36,618 nucleotides of DNA from Liolophura sinensis (GCF_032854445.1 NW_027018352.1:1-36618); one strand, 5' to 3'; shown: positions 1 through 14,672, numbered from the stretch's first letter. Made by a program: numbers and translations. The notes: generated by a model not told the origin, from the letters alone.

Positions 1-270
1 GTACTCTATACAACCGCGACTGGTCATTACTATATCAACTTTTGACTATAAGTTATGTGCCCTTCGGTAGCCCAGAAGACCTGAAATTTTTGGGCCAAGC
101 CCATTTAACTCACCAGCAATTGTGTTACTTCTAAGTGCAAGACAATCTCAATGTCTTTATTTACGTGTAGAAAAACCGCACCTTTTGTACATAAAAATCA
201 CAAGGTACCTGATAGAGTCTGCTGTAAAAAATACACCTGACAACAGACCCACATGAATAAGGTGCCAAAA
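1..270 (+). repeat. Partial satellite monomer at the left edge
   Basis: The window opens in the middle of a monomer, at the GTACTCTATACAACCGCGAC stretch. It contains the last ~270 bp of that unit, including the ATGAAT-type junction just before the first landmark. The CTCTATACAACCGCGACTGG variant recurs about 2,196 bp later, marking this edge as part of a 4-monomer duplication. Confidence 0.95.
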
Positions 271-1920
271 GATGCGGAATTTAGCCAGGCATCGGCAGCT
301 GTTGAAAAATTGCAAATTTTCCTGGTTTCCATGGAGTAAGAGCCGTTGCTGGGCACGTCAATATGACATCAATGATCATTCAATTGTGACTACAGCCAAA
401 AGTATTGGTCGGAGAGCAACGCGGTTTCCACCATTCGCATTTGTCGTCACAAAAATACGTCGGATTAGCCTCTTACCAGCAAGCACTGGAACAATTTTTC
501 GAATTTTGTATTTTTGCCTGGTCTTTTTGTTAATTGAAATTCGGCTACACTGTAGTATGTACCATCGCGACTGGTCATTACTATATTCAACTTTTGGCTA
601 TATGTTATGTGCCCTTCGTAGCCCAGAAGACGTCAAATCTTTGGGCTAAGCCCATTCAAACTCACCCAGCAATTGCCTTACTTCTAAGTCGAAGACAATC
701 TCAATGTCTTTATCTACGTGTAGAAAAACCACACCATTTGTACATAAAAAACACAAGGTACTTGATACAGTCTGCTGTAAAAAGTACAACTGACAACAGA
801 CCCTCATGAATAAGGTGACAAAAGATGCGGAATTGGGCCAGGCATCGGCAGCTGTTAAAAAATTGCAAATATCCCTGGTTTCCATGGAGTAAGAGCCGTT
901 GCTACGCACGTGATTATGACATAAATGATCATTCAATTGTCGCTACAGCCAAAAGTATTGGTCGGAGAGCAACGCAGTTTGCACCATTCGATTTCTCGTC
1001 ACAAAATACGTCGGATTAGCCTCTTACCAGCAGTACTGGAACAGTTTTTCCACTTTTGCATTTTTGCCTGGTCTTTTTGTTAATTGAAATCGGCAACATG
1101 GTACTCTGTACAATCGCGACTGGTCATTACTATATTCAACTTTTGACTATAAGTTATGTGCCCTTCGGTAGCCCAGAAGACGACAAATCTTTGGGCCAAG
1201 CCCATTTAACTCACCCAGCAATTGCCTTACTTCCAAGTGCAAGACAATCTCAATGTCTTTATCTACGTGTAGAAAAACCACACCATTTGTACATGAAAAA
1301 CACAAGGTACTTGATACAGTCTGCTGTAAAAAGTACAACTGAACAATGACCCACTTGAGTAAGGTGCCAAAAGATGCGGAATTGAGCCAGGCATCGGCAG
1401 GTGTTGAAAAATTGCAAATTTCCCTGGTTTCCATGGAGTAAGAGATGTTGATGGGCACGTGATTATGACATCAATGATCATTCAATTGTCACTACAGCCA
1501 AAAGTATTGGTCGGAGAGCAACGCGGTTTGCACCATTCGATTTCTCGTCACAAAATACGTCGGATTAGCCTCTTATCAGCAGCACTGGAACAGTTTTTCC
1601 ACTTTTGCATTTTTACCTGGTCTTTTGTTAATTGAAATCGGCTACACTGTACTCTGTACAATCGCGACTGATCATTACTATATTCAACTTTTGACTATAA
1701 GTTATGTGCCCTTCGGTAGCCCAGAAGACGACAAATCTTTGGGCTAAGCGCATTTAACTCACCCAGCAATTGTGTTACTTCTAAGTGCAAGACAATCTCA
1801 ATGTCTCTATTTACGTGTAGAAAAACCACACCTTTTGTACATAAAAATCACAAGGTACTTGATACAGTCTGCTGTAAAAAGTACAACTGACAACAGACCC
1901 ACATGAATAAGGTGCCAAAA
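1..1920 (+). repeat. Higher-order block A, copy 1 (~3.5 monomers)
   Basis: Rare variants in this block reappear in the same order 2,196 bp later (four monomers): CTCTATACAACCGCGACTGG, CTGTAGTATGTACC, CCCTCATGAATAAGGTGACA, a TTGAGT junction, GAGATGTTGATGGGCACG and ATGTCTCTATTTACG. Similarity to the partner fades after about 1,920, where copies 4 and 8 belong to different subtypes. Confidence 0.85.
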
Positions 1921-2196
1921 GATGCGAATTGGGCCAGGCATCGGCAGCTGTTAAAAAATTGCAAATATCCCTGGTTTCCATGGAGTAAGAGCTGTTGCTA
2001 CGCACGTGATTTTGACATCAATGATTATTCAATTGTCGCTACAGCCAAAAGTATTGGTCGGAGAGCAACGCGGATTGCACCATTCGATTTCTCGTCACAA
2101 AATACGTCGGATTAGCCTCTTACTAGTAGCACTGGAACAGTTTTTCCTCTTTTGCATTTTTGCCCGGTCTTTTTGTTAATTGAAATCGGCTGCACT

Positions 2197-4118
2197 GTAC
2201 TCTATACAACCGCGACTGGTCATTACTATATTCAACTTTTGACTATAAGTTATGTGCCCTTCGGTAGCCCAGAAGACCTGAAATCTTTGGGCCAAGCCCA
2301 TTTAACTCACCCAGCAATTGTGTTACTTCTAAGTGCAAGGACAATCTCAATGTCTTTATTTACGTGTAGAAAAACCACACCTTTTGTACATAAAAATCAC
2401 AAGTACCTGATACAGTCTGCTGTAAAAAGTACACCTGACAACAGACCCACATGAATAAGGTGCCAAAAGATGCGGAATTTAGCCAGGCATCGGCAGCTGT
2501 TGAAAAATTGCAAATTTTCCTGGTTTCCATGGAGTAAGAGCCGTTGCTGGGCACGTGAATATGACATCAATGATCATTCAATTGTGACTACAGCCAAAAG
2601 TATTGGTCGGAGAGCAACGCGGTTTGCACCATTCGATTTGTCGTCACAAAATACGTCGGATTAGCCTCTTACCAGCAGCACTGGAACAATTTTTCGAATT
2701 TTGTATTTTTGCCTGGTCTTTTTGTTAATTGAAATCGGCTACACTGTAGTATGTACCATCGCGACTGGTCATTACTATATTCAACTTTTGGCTATATGTT
2801 ATGTGCCCTTCGGTAGCCCAGAAGACCTAAAATCTTTGGCTAAGCCCATTCAACTCACCCAGCAATTGCCTTACTTCTAAGTCCAAGACAATCTCAATGT
2901 CTTTATCTACGTGTAGAAAAACCACACCATTTGTACATAAAAACACAAGGTACTTGATACAGTCTGCTGTAAAAAGTACAACTGACAACAGACCCTCATG
3001 AATAAGGTGACAAAAGATGCGGAACTGGGCCAGGCATCGGCAGCTGTTAAAAAATTGCAAATATCCTGGTTTCCATGGAGTAAGAGCCGTTGCTACGCAC
3101 GTGATTATGACATAAATGATCATTTCAATTGTCGCTAACAGCCAAAAGTATTGGTCGGAGAGCAACGCGGTTTGCACCATTCGATTTCTCGTCACAAAAT
3201 ACGTCGGATTAGCTTCTTGTCAGCAGCACTGGAACAATTTTTCCACTTTTGCATTTTTTGCACTGGTCTTTTGTTAATTGAAATCGGCTACACTGTACTC
3301 TGTACAATCGCGACTGGTCATTACTATATTCAACTTTTGACTATAAGTTATGTGCCCTTCGGTAGCCCAGAAGACGACAAATCTTTGGGCAGCCCATTTA
3401 ACTCACCCAGCAATTGCCTTACTTCCAAGTGCAAGACAATCTCAATGTCTTTATCTACGTGTAGAAAAACCACACCATTTGTAACATGAAAAACACAAGG
3501 TACTTGATACAGTCTGCTGTAAAAAGTACAAACTGAACAATGACCACCACTTGAGTAAGGTGCCAAAGATGCGGAATTGAGCCAGGCATCGGCAGGTGTT
3601 GAAAAATTGCAAATTTCCCTGGTTTCCATGGAGTAAGAGATGTTGATGGGCACGTGATTATGACATCAATGATCATTCAATTGTCCACTACAGCCAAAAG
3701 TATTGGTCGGAGAGCAACGCGGTTTGCACCATTCGATTTCTCGTCACAAAAATATGTCGGATTAAGCCTCTTATCAGCAGCACTGGAACAGTTTTTCCAC
3801 TTTTGCATTTTTACCTGGTCTTTTGTTAATTGAAATCGGCTACACTGTACTCTGTACAATCGCGACTGATCATTACTATATTCAACTTTTTGACTATAAG
3901 TTATGTGCCTTCGGTAGCCCCAGAAAGACGACAAATCTTTGGGCTAAGCGCATTTAACTCACCCAGCAATTGTGTTACTTCTAAGTGCAAGACAATCTCA
4001 ATGTCTCTATTTACGTGTAGAAAAACCCACCTTTTGTACATAAAAATCACAAGGTACTTGATACAGTCTGCTGTAAAAAGTAAAACTGACAACAGATCTA
4101 CATGAATAAGGTGCCAAA
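2197..4118 (+). repeat. Higher-order block A, copy 2 (~3.5 monomers)
   Basis: This is the partner of 1-1920 and carries the same chain of rare variants. The two members differ largely by one-base indels (for example GTAACATG near 3481, TTTTTGCACTGG near 3255, CCCCAGAAAGACG near 3918) rather than substitutions, an unusual spectrum for a recent segmental duplication. Confidence 0.85.
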
Positions 4119-7100
4119 AGATGCGGAATTTAGCCAGGCATCGCAGCTGTTGAAAAATTGCAAATTTTCCTGGTTTCCATGGAGTAAGAGCCGTTGCTGG
4201 CACGTGATTATGACATCAATTGATCATTCAATTGTCACTACAGCCAAAAGTATTGGTCGGAGAGCAACCGCGGTTTGCACCATTCGATTTGTCGTCACAA
4301 AATACGTCTGATTAGTCCTCTTGTCAGCAGCACTGGAATAATTTTTCCAATTTTGCATTTTTGCCTGGTCTTTTTGTAATTGAAATCGGCTACACTGTAC
4401 TATGTACCATCGCGACTGGTCATTACTATATTCAACTTTTGACTATATGTTATGTGCCCTTCGGTAACCCAGAAGACGTCAAATCTTGAGGCTAAGCCCA
4501 TTTACCTCACCCAGCAATTGCCTTACTTCTAAGTCCAAGACAATCTCAATGTCTTTATCTACGTGTAGAAAAACCACACCATTTGTACATGAAAAACACA
4601 AGGTACTTGATACAGTCTGCTGTAAAAAGTACAACTGAACACTAACCCACATTTATAAGGTGCCAAAAGATGCGGAAGTGAGCCAGGCATCGGCAGCTGT
4701 TGAAAAATTGCAAATTTCCCTGGTTTCCATGGAGTAAGAGCCGTTGCTACGCACGTGATTATGACATCAATGATCATTCAATTGTCGCTACAGCCAGAAG
4801 TGTTGGTCGGAGAGCAACGGGGATTGCACCATTCGATTTCTCGTCACAAAATACGTCGATTAGCCTCTTACTAGTTGCACTGAAACAGTTTTTCCACTTT
4901 TGCATTTTTGCCTGGTCTTTTTGTTAATTGAAGCCGGCTACACTGTACTCTGTACAATCGCGACTGGTCATTACTATATTCAACTTTTCACTATAAGTTA
5001 TGTGCCCTTCGGTAGCCCAGAAGACCTGAAATCTTTTGGCCAAGCCCATTTAACTCACCCAGCAATTGTCTTATTTCTAAGTCCAAGACAATCTCAATGT
5101 CTTTATCTACGTGTAGAAAACCACACCATTTGTACATGAAAAACACAAGGTACTTGATACAGTCTGCTGTAAAAAGTACAACTGACCACAGACCCACATG
5201 AATAAGGTGCCTAAAGATGCGGAATTGGGCCAGGCATCGGCAGTTGTTAAAAAATTGCAAATATCCCTGGTTTCCATGGAGTAAGAGACGTTGCTGGGCA
5301 CGTGATTATGACATCAATGATCATTCAATTGTCACTACAGCCAAAAGTATTGGTCGGAGAGCAACGCGGTTTGCACCATTCGATTTCTCGTCACAAAATA
5401 CGTCGGATTAGCCTCTTACCAGCAGCACTGGAACAGTTTTTCCACTTTTGTATTTTTGCCTGGGTGTTTTGTTAATTGAAATCGGCTACACTGTACTCTG
5501 TACTATCGCGACTGGTCATTACTATATTCAACTTTTGACTATAAGTTTATGTGCCCCTTCGGTAGCCCAGAAGACCTGAAATCTTTGGGCCAAGCCCATT
5601 TAACTCACCCAGCAATTGTCTTATTTCTAAGTCCAAGACAATCTCAATGTCTTTATCTACGTGTAGAAAAACCACACCATTTGTACGTGAAAAAACACAA
5701 GGTACTTGATACAGTCTGCTGTAAAAAGTACAACTAAACACTGACCCACATGAATAAGGTGCCAAAAGATGCGGAATTGGGCCAGGCATCGGCAGTTGTT
5801 AAAAAATTGCAAATTTTCCTGTTTCCATGGAGTAAGAGCCGTTGCTACGCACGTTATTATGACATAAATGATCATTGAATTGTCGCTACAGCCAAAAGTA
5901 TTGGTCAGAGAGCAACGCGGTTTGCACCATTCGATTTCTCGCCACAAAATACGTCGGATTAGCCTCTTACTAGCAGCACTGGAACAATTTTTCCACTTTT
6001 GCATTTTGCCTGGTCTTTTTGTTAATTGAAACCGGCTACACTGTACTCTGTACTATCGCGACTGGTCATTACTATATTCAACTATTGATTATAAGTTATG
6101 TGCCCTTCGGTAGCCCAGAAGACCTGAAATCTTTGGGACAAGCCCATTTAACTCACCCAGCATTGTCTTATTTCTAAGTCCAAGACAATCTCAATGTCTT
6201 TATCTACGTGTAGAAAAACCACACCATTTGTACGTGAAAAACACAAGGTACTTGATACAGTCTGCTGTAAAAAAGTTCAACTGACCACAGACCCACATGA
6301 ATAAGGTGCCTAAAGATGCGGAATTGGGCCAGGCATCGGCAGCTGTTAAAATTTGCAATATCCCTGGTTTCCATGGAGTAAGAGCCGTTGCTGGGCACGT
6401 GATTATGACATCAGTGATCATTCAATTGTCGCTACAGCCAAAAGTATTGGTCGGAGAGCAACGCGGTTTGCACCATTCGATTTCTCGTCACAAAATACGT
6501 CGGATTAGCCTCTTACCAGCAGCACTGGAACAGTTTTTCCACTTTTGCATTTTTGCCTGGGTGTTTTGTTAATTGAAATCGGCTACACTGTACTCTGTAC
6601 AATCGCGACTGGTCATTACTATATTCAACTTTTGACTATAAGTTATGTGCCCTTCGGTAGCCCAGAAGACGACAAATCTTTGGGCCAAGCCCATTTAACT
6701 CACCCAGCAATTGTCTTATTTTCTAAGTCCAAGACAATCTCAATGTCTTTATCTACGTGTAGAAAAACCACACCATTTGTACATGAAAAACACAAGGTAC
6801 TTGATACAGTCTGCTGTAAAAAGTACAACTAAACACTGACCCACATTTATAAGGTGCAAAAAGATGCGGAATTGAGCCAGGCATCGGCAGCTGTTGAAAA
6901 ATTGCAAATTTCCCTGGTTTCCATGGAGTAAGAGACGTTGCTGGGCACGTGATTATGACATCAATGATCATTCAATTGTCACTACAGCCAAAAGTATTGG
7001 TCGGAGAGCAACGCGGTTTGCACCATTCGATTTCTCGTCACAAAATACGTCGGATTAGCCTCTTACCAGCAGCACTGGAACAGTTTTTCCACTTTTGCAT

Positions 7101-7203
7101 TTTTACCTGGTCTTTTTGTTAATTGAAATCGCTACACTGTACTCTGTACAATCGCGACTGGTCATATACTATATTCAACTTTTGACTATAAGTTATGTGC
7201 CCC

Positions 7204-7213
7204 TTCGAGAAGA
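7204..7213 (+). other. 7-bp deletion site inside copy 13
   Basis: CTTCGAGAAGACG replaces CTTCGGTAGCCCAGAAGACG, so GTAGCCC is missing. It is the main reason the copy 13 to copy 14 interval is the shortest in the window (544 bp). Confidence 0.75.
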
Positions 7214-9959
7214 CGTCCAAGTCTTTGGGCTAAGCCCATTTAACTCACCCAGCAATTGTTTTACTTCTAAGTCTAAGACAATCTCAATGTCTTTATCTAC
7301 GTGTAGAAAAACCAGACCATTTGTACATAAAAAACACAAGGTACTTGATACAGTCTGCTGTAAAAAGTACAACTGAACACTGACCCACATTTATAAGGTG
7401 CCTAAAGATGCGAAATTGGGCCAGGCATCGGCAGTTGTTAAAAAATTGCAAATTTTTCATGGTTTCCATGGAGTAAGAGCCGTTGCTACGCACGTGATTA
7501 TGACATCAATGATCATTGAATTGTCGCTACAGCCAAAAGTATTGGTCGGAGAGCAACGCGGATTGCACCATTCGATTTCTCGTCACAAAAATACGTCGGA
7601 TTAGCCTCTTACTAGTAGCACTGGAACAGTTTTTTCCACTTTTTGCATTTTTGCCTGGTGTTTTTGTTAATTAAAACCGGCTACACTGTACTCTGTACAA
7701 TCGCGACTGGTCATTACTATATTCAACTTTTGACTATAAGTTATGTGCCCTTCGGTAGCCCAGAAGACATGAAATCTTTGGGCCAAGCCCATTTAACTCA
7801 CCCAGCAATTGTCTTATTTCTAAGTCCAAGACAATCTCAATGTCTTTATCTACGTGTAGAAAAACCACATCATTTGTACGTGAAAAACACAAGGTACTTG
7901 ATACAGTCTGCTGTAAAAAGTACAACAGACAACAGACCCACATAAATAAGGTGCCAAAAGATGCGGAATTTTAACCAGGCATCGGGAGTTGTTGAAAAAT
8001 TGCAAAGTTTCCTGGTTTCCATGGGGTAAGAGCCGTTGGATGGGCATGTGATTATGACATAAATGATTATTCAATTGTCGCTACAGCCAAAAGTATTGGT
8101 CGGAGAGCAACGCGGATTGCACCATTCGATTTCTCGTCACAAATTACGACGGATTAGCCTCTTACTAGTAGCACTGGAACAGTTTTTCCACTTTTGCATT
8201 TTTGCCTGGTGTTTTTGTTAATTAAAACCGGCTACACTGTACTCTGTACAATCTCGACTGGTCATTACTATATTCAACTATTGACTATAAGTTATGTGCC
8301 CTTCGGTAGCCCAGAAAGACCTAAAATCTTTGGGCCAAGCCCATTTAACTCACCCAGCAATTTGTCTTTTTTCTAAGTCCAGGACAATCTCAATGTCTTT
8401 ATCTACGTGTAGAAAAACCACACCATTTGTACGTGAAAAACACAAGGTACTTGATACAGTCTGCTGTAAAAAGTACAACAGACAACAGACCCACATAAAT
8501 AAGGTGCCAAAAGATGCGGAATTTAGCCAGGCATCGGCAGCTGTTGAAAAATTGCAAATTTTCCTGGTTTCCATGGAGTAAGAGCCGTTGCTGGGCACGT
8601 GATTATGACATCAATGATCATTCAATTGTCACTACAGCCAAAAAGTATTGGTCGGAGAGCAACGCGGTTTGCACCATTCGATTTGTCGTCACAAAATACG
8701 TCGGATTAGCTTCTTGTCAGCAGCACTGGAACAATTTTTCCACTTTGCATTTTTGCCTGGTCTTTTTGTTTATTTAAATCGGCTACACTGTACTATGTAC
8801 CATCGCGACTGGTCATTACTATATTCAACTTTTGACTATATGTTATGTGCCCTTCGGTAACCCAGAAGACGTCAAATCTTTGGGCTAAGCCCATTTAACT
8901 CACCCAGCAATTGCCTTACTTCTAAGTCGAAGACAATCTCAATGTCTTTATCTACGTGTAGAAAAACCACACCATTTGTACATGAAAAACACAAGGGTAC
9001 TTGATACAGTCTGCTGTAAAAAGTACAACTGAACACTGGACCCACTTCAGTAAAGTGCCAAAAGATGCGGAATTGAGCCAGGCATCGGCAGCTGTTGAAA
9101 AATTGCAAATTTTCCTGGTTTCCATGGAGTAAGAGACGTTGCTACGCACGTGATTATGACATCAAAGATCATTCAATTGTCGCTACAGCCAAAAGTATTG
9201 GTCGGAGAGCAACGCGATTGCACCATTCAAATTCTCGTCACAAAATACGTCGGATTAGCCTCTTACTAGTTGCACTGGAACAGTTTTTCCACTTTTGCAT
9301 TTTTGCCTGGTGTTTTTGTTAATTGAAGCCGGCTACACTGCACTCTGTACAATCGCGACTGGTCATTACTATATTCAACTTTTGACTATAAGTTATGTGC
9401 CCTTCGGTAGCCCAGAAGACGACAAATCTTTGGGCCAAGCCCATTAACTCACCCAGCAATTGTCTTATTTCTAAGTCCAAGGACAATCTCAATGTCTTTA
9501 TCTACGTGTAGAAAAGCCACACCATTTGTACATATAAAACACAAGGTACTTGATACAGTCTGCTGTAAAAAGTACAACTAAACACTGACCCACATTTATA
9601 AGGTGCCAAAAGATGCGGAATTGGGCAGGCATCGGCAGTTGTTAAAAAATTGCAAATTTTCCTGGTTTCCATGGAGTAAGAGCCGTTGCTGGGCACGTGA
9701 TTATGACATCAATGATCATTGAATTGTCGCTACAGCCAAAAGTATTTGGTCGGAGAGCAACGCGGATTGCACCATTCGATTTCTCGTCACAAAATACGTC
9801 GGATTAGCCCCTTACTAGTAGCACTGGAACAGTTTTTCCACTTTTGCATTTTTGCTGGTGTTTTTGTTATTTGAAACCGGGCTACACTGTACTCTGTACA
9901 ATCGCGACTGGTCATTACTATATTCAACTTTTGACTATAAGTTATGTGCCCTTCGGTAG

Positions 9960-12900
9960 CCCAGAAGACCTAAAATCTTTGGGCCAAGCCCATTTAACTT
10001 ACCCAACACCCAACAATTGTCTTATTTATAAGTCCAAGACAATCTCAATGTCTTTATCTACGTGTAGAAAAACCACACCATTTGTACGTGAAAAACACAA
10101 GGTACTTGATACAGTCTGCTGTAAAAAGTACAACTGAACACTGACCCACTTCAGTAAGGTGCCAAAAGATGCGGAATTGAGCCAGGCATCGGCAGCTGTT
10201 GAAAAATTGCAAATTTCCCTGGTTTCCATGGAGTAAGAGGACGTTGCTGGGCACGTGATTATGACATCAATGATCATTCAATTGTCACTACAGCCAAAAG
10301 TATTGGTCGGAGAGCAACGCGGTTTGCACCATTCGATTTCTCGTCACAAAATACGTCGGATTAGCCTCTTACCAGCAGCACTGGAACAGTTTTTCCACTT
10401 TTGCATTTTTACCTGGTCTTTAATTTAATTAAAATCGGCTACACTGTACTCTGTACAATCGCGACTGGTCATTACTATGTTCAACTTTTGACTATAAGTT
10501 ATGTGCCCTTCGGTAGCCCAGAAGACCTGAAATCTTTGGGCTAAGCCCATTTAACTCACCCAGCAATTGTCTTACTTCTAAGTCCAAGACAATCTCAATG
10601 TCTTTATCTACGTGTAGAAAAACCACACCTTTTGTACATAAAAATCACAAGGTACTTGATACAGTCTGCTGTAAAAAGTACAACTGACAACAGACCCACA
10701 TTTATAAGGTGCCAAAAGATGCGGAATTGGGCCAGGCATCGGCAGCTGTTAAAAAATTGCAAATATCCCTGGTTTCCATGGAGTAAGAGCCGTTGCTACG
10801 CACGTGATTTTGACATCAATGATCATTCAATTGTCGCTACAGCCAAAAGTATTGGTCGGAGAGCAACGCGGATTGCACCATTCGATTTTTCGTCACAAAA
10901 TACGTCGGATTAGCCTCTTACTAGTAGCACTGGAACAGTTTTTCCTCTTTTGCATTTTTGCCTGGTCTTTTTGTTAATTGAAATCGGCTACACTGTACTC
11001 TGTACAACCGCGACTGGTCATTACTATATTCAACTTTTGACTATAAGTTATGTGCCCTTCGGTAGCCCAGAAGACCTAAAATCTTTGGGCCAAGCCCATT
11101 TAACTTACCCAACAATTGTCTTATTTATAAGTCCAAGACAATCTCAATGTCTTTATCTACGTGTAGAAAAACCACACCATTTGTACGTGAAAAACACAAG
11201 GTACTTGATACAGTCTGCTGTAAAAAGTACAACTGAACACTGACCCACTTCAGTAAGGTGCCAAAAGATGCGGAATTGAGCCAGGCATCGGCAGCTGTTG
11301 AAAAATTGCAAATTTCCCTGGTTTCCATGGAGTAAGAGACGTTGCTGGGCACGTGATTATGACATCAATGATCATTCAATTGTCACTACAGCCAAAAGTA
11401 TTGGTCGGAGAGCAACGCGGTTTGCACCATTCGATTTCTCGTCACAAAATACGTCGGATTAGCCTCTTACCAGCAGCACTGGAACAGTTTTTCCACTTTT
11501 GCATTTTTACCTGGTCTTTAATTTAATTAAAACCGGCTACACTGTACTCTGTACAATCGCGACTGGTCATTACTATGTTCAACTTTTGACTATAAGTTAT
11601 GTGCCCTTCGGTAGCCCAGAAGACCTGAAATCTTTGGGCCTAAGCCCATTTAACTCACCCAGCAATTGTCTTACTTCTAAGTCCAAAGACAATCTCAATG
11701 TCTTTATCTACGTGTAGAAAAATCACACCTTTTGTACATAAAAATCACAAGGTACTTGATACAGTCTGCTGTAAAAAGTACAACTGACAACAGACCCACA
11801 TGAATAAGGTGCCAAAAGATGCGGAATTGGGCCAGGCATCGGCAGCTGTTAAAAAATTGCAAATATCCCTGGTTTCCATGGAGTAAGAGCCGTTGCTACG
11901 CACGTGATTTTGACATCAATGATCATTCAATTGTCGCTACAGCCAAAAGTATTGGTCGGAGAGCCAACGCGGATTGCACCATTCGATTTCTCGTCACAAA
12001 ATACGTCGGATTAGCCTCTTACTAGTAGCACTGGAACAGTTTTTCCTCTTTTGCATTTTTGCCTGGTCTTTTTGTTAATTGAAATCGGCTACACTGTACT
12101 CTGTACAATCGCGACTGGTCATTACTATATTCAACTTTTCACTATAAAGTTATGTGCCCTTCGGTAGCCCAGAAGACCTAAAATCTTTGGGCCAAGCCCA
12201 TTTAACTTACCCAACAATTGTCTTATTTATAAGTCCAAGACAATCTCAATGTCTTTATCTACGTGTAGAAAACCACACCATTTGTACGTGAAAAACACAA
12301 GGTACTTGATACAGTCTGCTGTAAAAGTACAACTGAACACTGACCCACTTCAGTAAGGTGCCAAAAGATGCGGAATGAGCCAGGCATCGGCAGCTGTTGA
12401 AAATTGCAAATTTCCTTGGTTTCCATGGAGTAAGAGACGTTGCTGGGCACGTGATTATGACATCAATGATCATTCAATTGTCACTACAGCCAAAAGTATT
12501 GGTCGGAGAGCAACGCGGATTGCACCATTCGATTTCTCGTCACAAAATACGTCGGATTAGCCTCTTACCAGCAGCACTGGAACAGTTTTTCCACTTTTGC
12601 ATTTTTACCTGGTCTTTAATTTAATTAAAATCGGCTACACTGTACTCTGTACAATCGCGACTGGTCATTACTATGTTCAACTTTTGACTATAAGTTATGT
12701 GCCCCTTCCGTAGCCCAGAAGACCTGAAATCTTTGGGCTAAGCCCATTTAACTCACCCAGCAATTGTCTTACTTCTAAGTCCAAGACAATCTCAATGTCT
12801 TTATCTACGTGTAGAAAACCACACCTTTTGTACATAAAAATCACAAGGTACTTGATACAGTCTGCTGTAAAAAGTACAACTGACAACAGACCCACATGAA

Positions 12901-13196
12901 TAAGGTGCCAAAAGATGCGGAATTGGGCCAGGCATCGGCAGCTGTTAAAAAATTGCAAATATCCCTGGTTTCCATGGAGTAAGAGCCGTTGCTACGCACG
13001 TGATTTTGACATCAATGATCATTCAATTGTCGCTACAGCCAAAAGTATTGGTCGGAGAGCAACGCGGATTGCACCATTCGATTTCTCGTCACAAAATACG
13101 TCGGATTAGCCCTCTTACTAGTAGCACTGGAACAGTTTTTCCTCTTTTGCATTTTTGCCTGGTCTTTTTGTTAATTGAAATCGGCTACACTGTACT
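9960..13196 (+). repeat. Higher-order dimer (~1,100 bp) in three consecutive copies
   Basis: Copies 19-20, 21-22 and 23-24 alternate two subtypes. The first member has a TTCAGT junction, GGAATTGAGCC and CTTTAATTTAATTAAAA (near 10417, 11515 and 12613) in place of CTTTTTGTTAATTGAAA. The second has CTACGCACGTGATTTTGAC and TTACTAGTAGCACTGG. AACTTACCCAACA appears once per dimer (near 9996, 11102 and 12205). Landmark spacing between equivalent members is 1,096-1,100 bp. The unit boundaries given are approximate. Confidence 0.8.
10001..10014 (+). repeat. 7-bp tandem duplication (ACCCAAC twice) inside copy 18
   Basis: ACCCAACACCCAACAATTG stands where sister copies near 11107 and 12210 read ACCCAACAATTG. 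The copy 18 to copy 19 interval is 556 bp, exactly 549 + 7, so this duplication accounts for the excess length. Confidence 0.85.
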
Positions 13197-14660
13197 CTGT
13201 ACAACCGCGACTGGTCATTACTATATTCAACTTTTGACTATAAGTTATGTGCCCTTCGGTAGCCCAGAAGACCTGAAATCTTTGGGCCAAGCCCATTTAA
13301 CTCACCCAGCAATTGTGTTACTTCTAAGTGCAAGACAATCTCAATGTCTTTATTTACGTGTAGAAAAACCACACCATTTGTACATAAAAATCACAAGGTA
13401 CCTGATACAGTCTGCTGTAAAAAGTACACCTGACAACAGACCCACATGAATAAGGTGCCAAAAGATGCGGAATTTAGCCAGGCATCGGCAGCTGTTGAAA
13501 AATTGCAAATTTTCCTGGTTTCCATGGAGTAAGAGCCGTTGTTGGGCACGTGAATATGACATCAATGATCATTCAGTTGTGACTACAGCCAAAAGTATTG
13601 GTCGGAGAGCAACGCGGTTTGCACCATTCGATTTGTCGTCACAAAATACGTCGGATTAGCCTCTTACCAGCAGCACTGGAAACAATTTTTTTCGAATTTT
13701 GTATTTTGCCTGGTCCTTTTTGTTAATTGAAATCGGCTACACTGTACTCTGTACAATCGCGACTGGTCATTACTATATTCAACTTTTGACTATAAGTTAT
13801 GTGCCCTTCGGTAGCCCAGAAGACATGAAATCTTTGGGCCAAGCCCATTTAACTCACCAGCAATTGCCTTACTTCTAAGTCGAAGACAATCTCAATGTCT
13901 TTATCTACGTGTAGAAAAACCACACCATTTGTACATAAAAAACACAAGGTACTTCATACAGTGTGCTGTAAGTAGTACAACTGAACACTGACCCACATTT
14001 ATCAGATGCCAAAAGATGCGGAATTGGGCCAGGCATCGGCAGCTATTGAAAAATTGCAAATTTCCCTGGTTTCCATGGAGTAAGAGCCGTTGCTGGCACG
14101 TGATTATGACATCAATGATCATTCAATTGTCGCTACAGCCAAAAGTATTGGTCGGAGAGCAACGCGTTTGCACCATTCGATTTCTCGTCACAAAATACGT
14201 CCGGATTAGCCTCTTACCAGCAGCACTGGAACAGTTTTTCCACTTTTGCATTTTTACCTGGTCTTTTTGTTAATTGAAATCGGCTACACTGTACTCTGTA
14301 CAGTCGCGACTGGTCATTACTATATTCAACTTTTGACTATAAGTTATGTGCCCTTCGGTAGCCCAGAAGACGTCAAGTCTTTGGCTAAGCCCATTTAACT
14401 CACCCAGCAATTGTCTTACTTCTAAGTCTAAGACAATCTCAATGTCTTTATCTACGTGTAGAAAAACCAGACCATTTGTACATAAAAAACACAAGGTACT
14501 TGATACAGTCTGCTGTAAAAAGTACACCTGACAACAGACCCACATGAATAAGGTGCCAAAAGATGCGGAATTTAGCCAGGCATCGGCAGCTGTTGAAAAA
14601 TTGCAAATTTTCCTGGTTTCCATGGAGTAAGAGCCGTTGTTGGGCACGTGAATATGACAT

Positions 14661-14672
14661 CAATGACAATTG
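14661..14672 (+). other. 5-bp deletion through the central palindrome of copy 27
   Basis: CAATGACAATTG replaces CAATGATCATTCAATTG, removing TCATT and destroying the AATGATCATT palindrome while keeping CAATTG. Confidence 0.75.

Noticed and set aside
13000-13449. Longest open frame in the window, 149 codons on the + strand
   Set aside because: It exists only because an extra C near 13110 shifts one short repeat-borne frame into another. The same segment in sister copies is broken, so it is not a gene.
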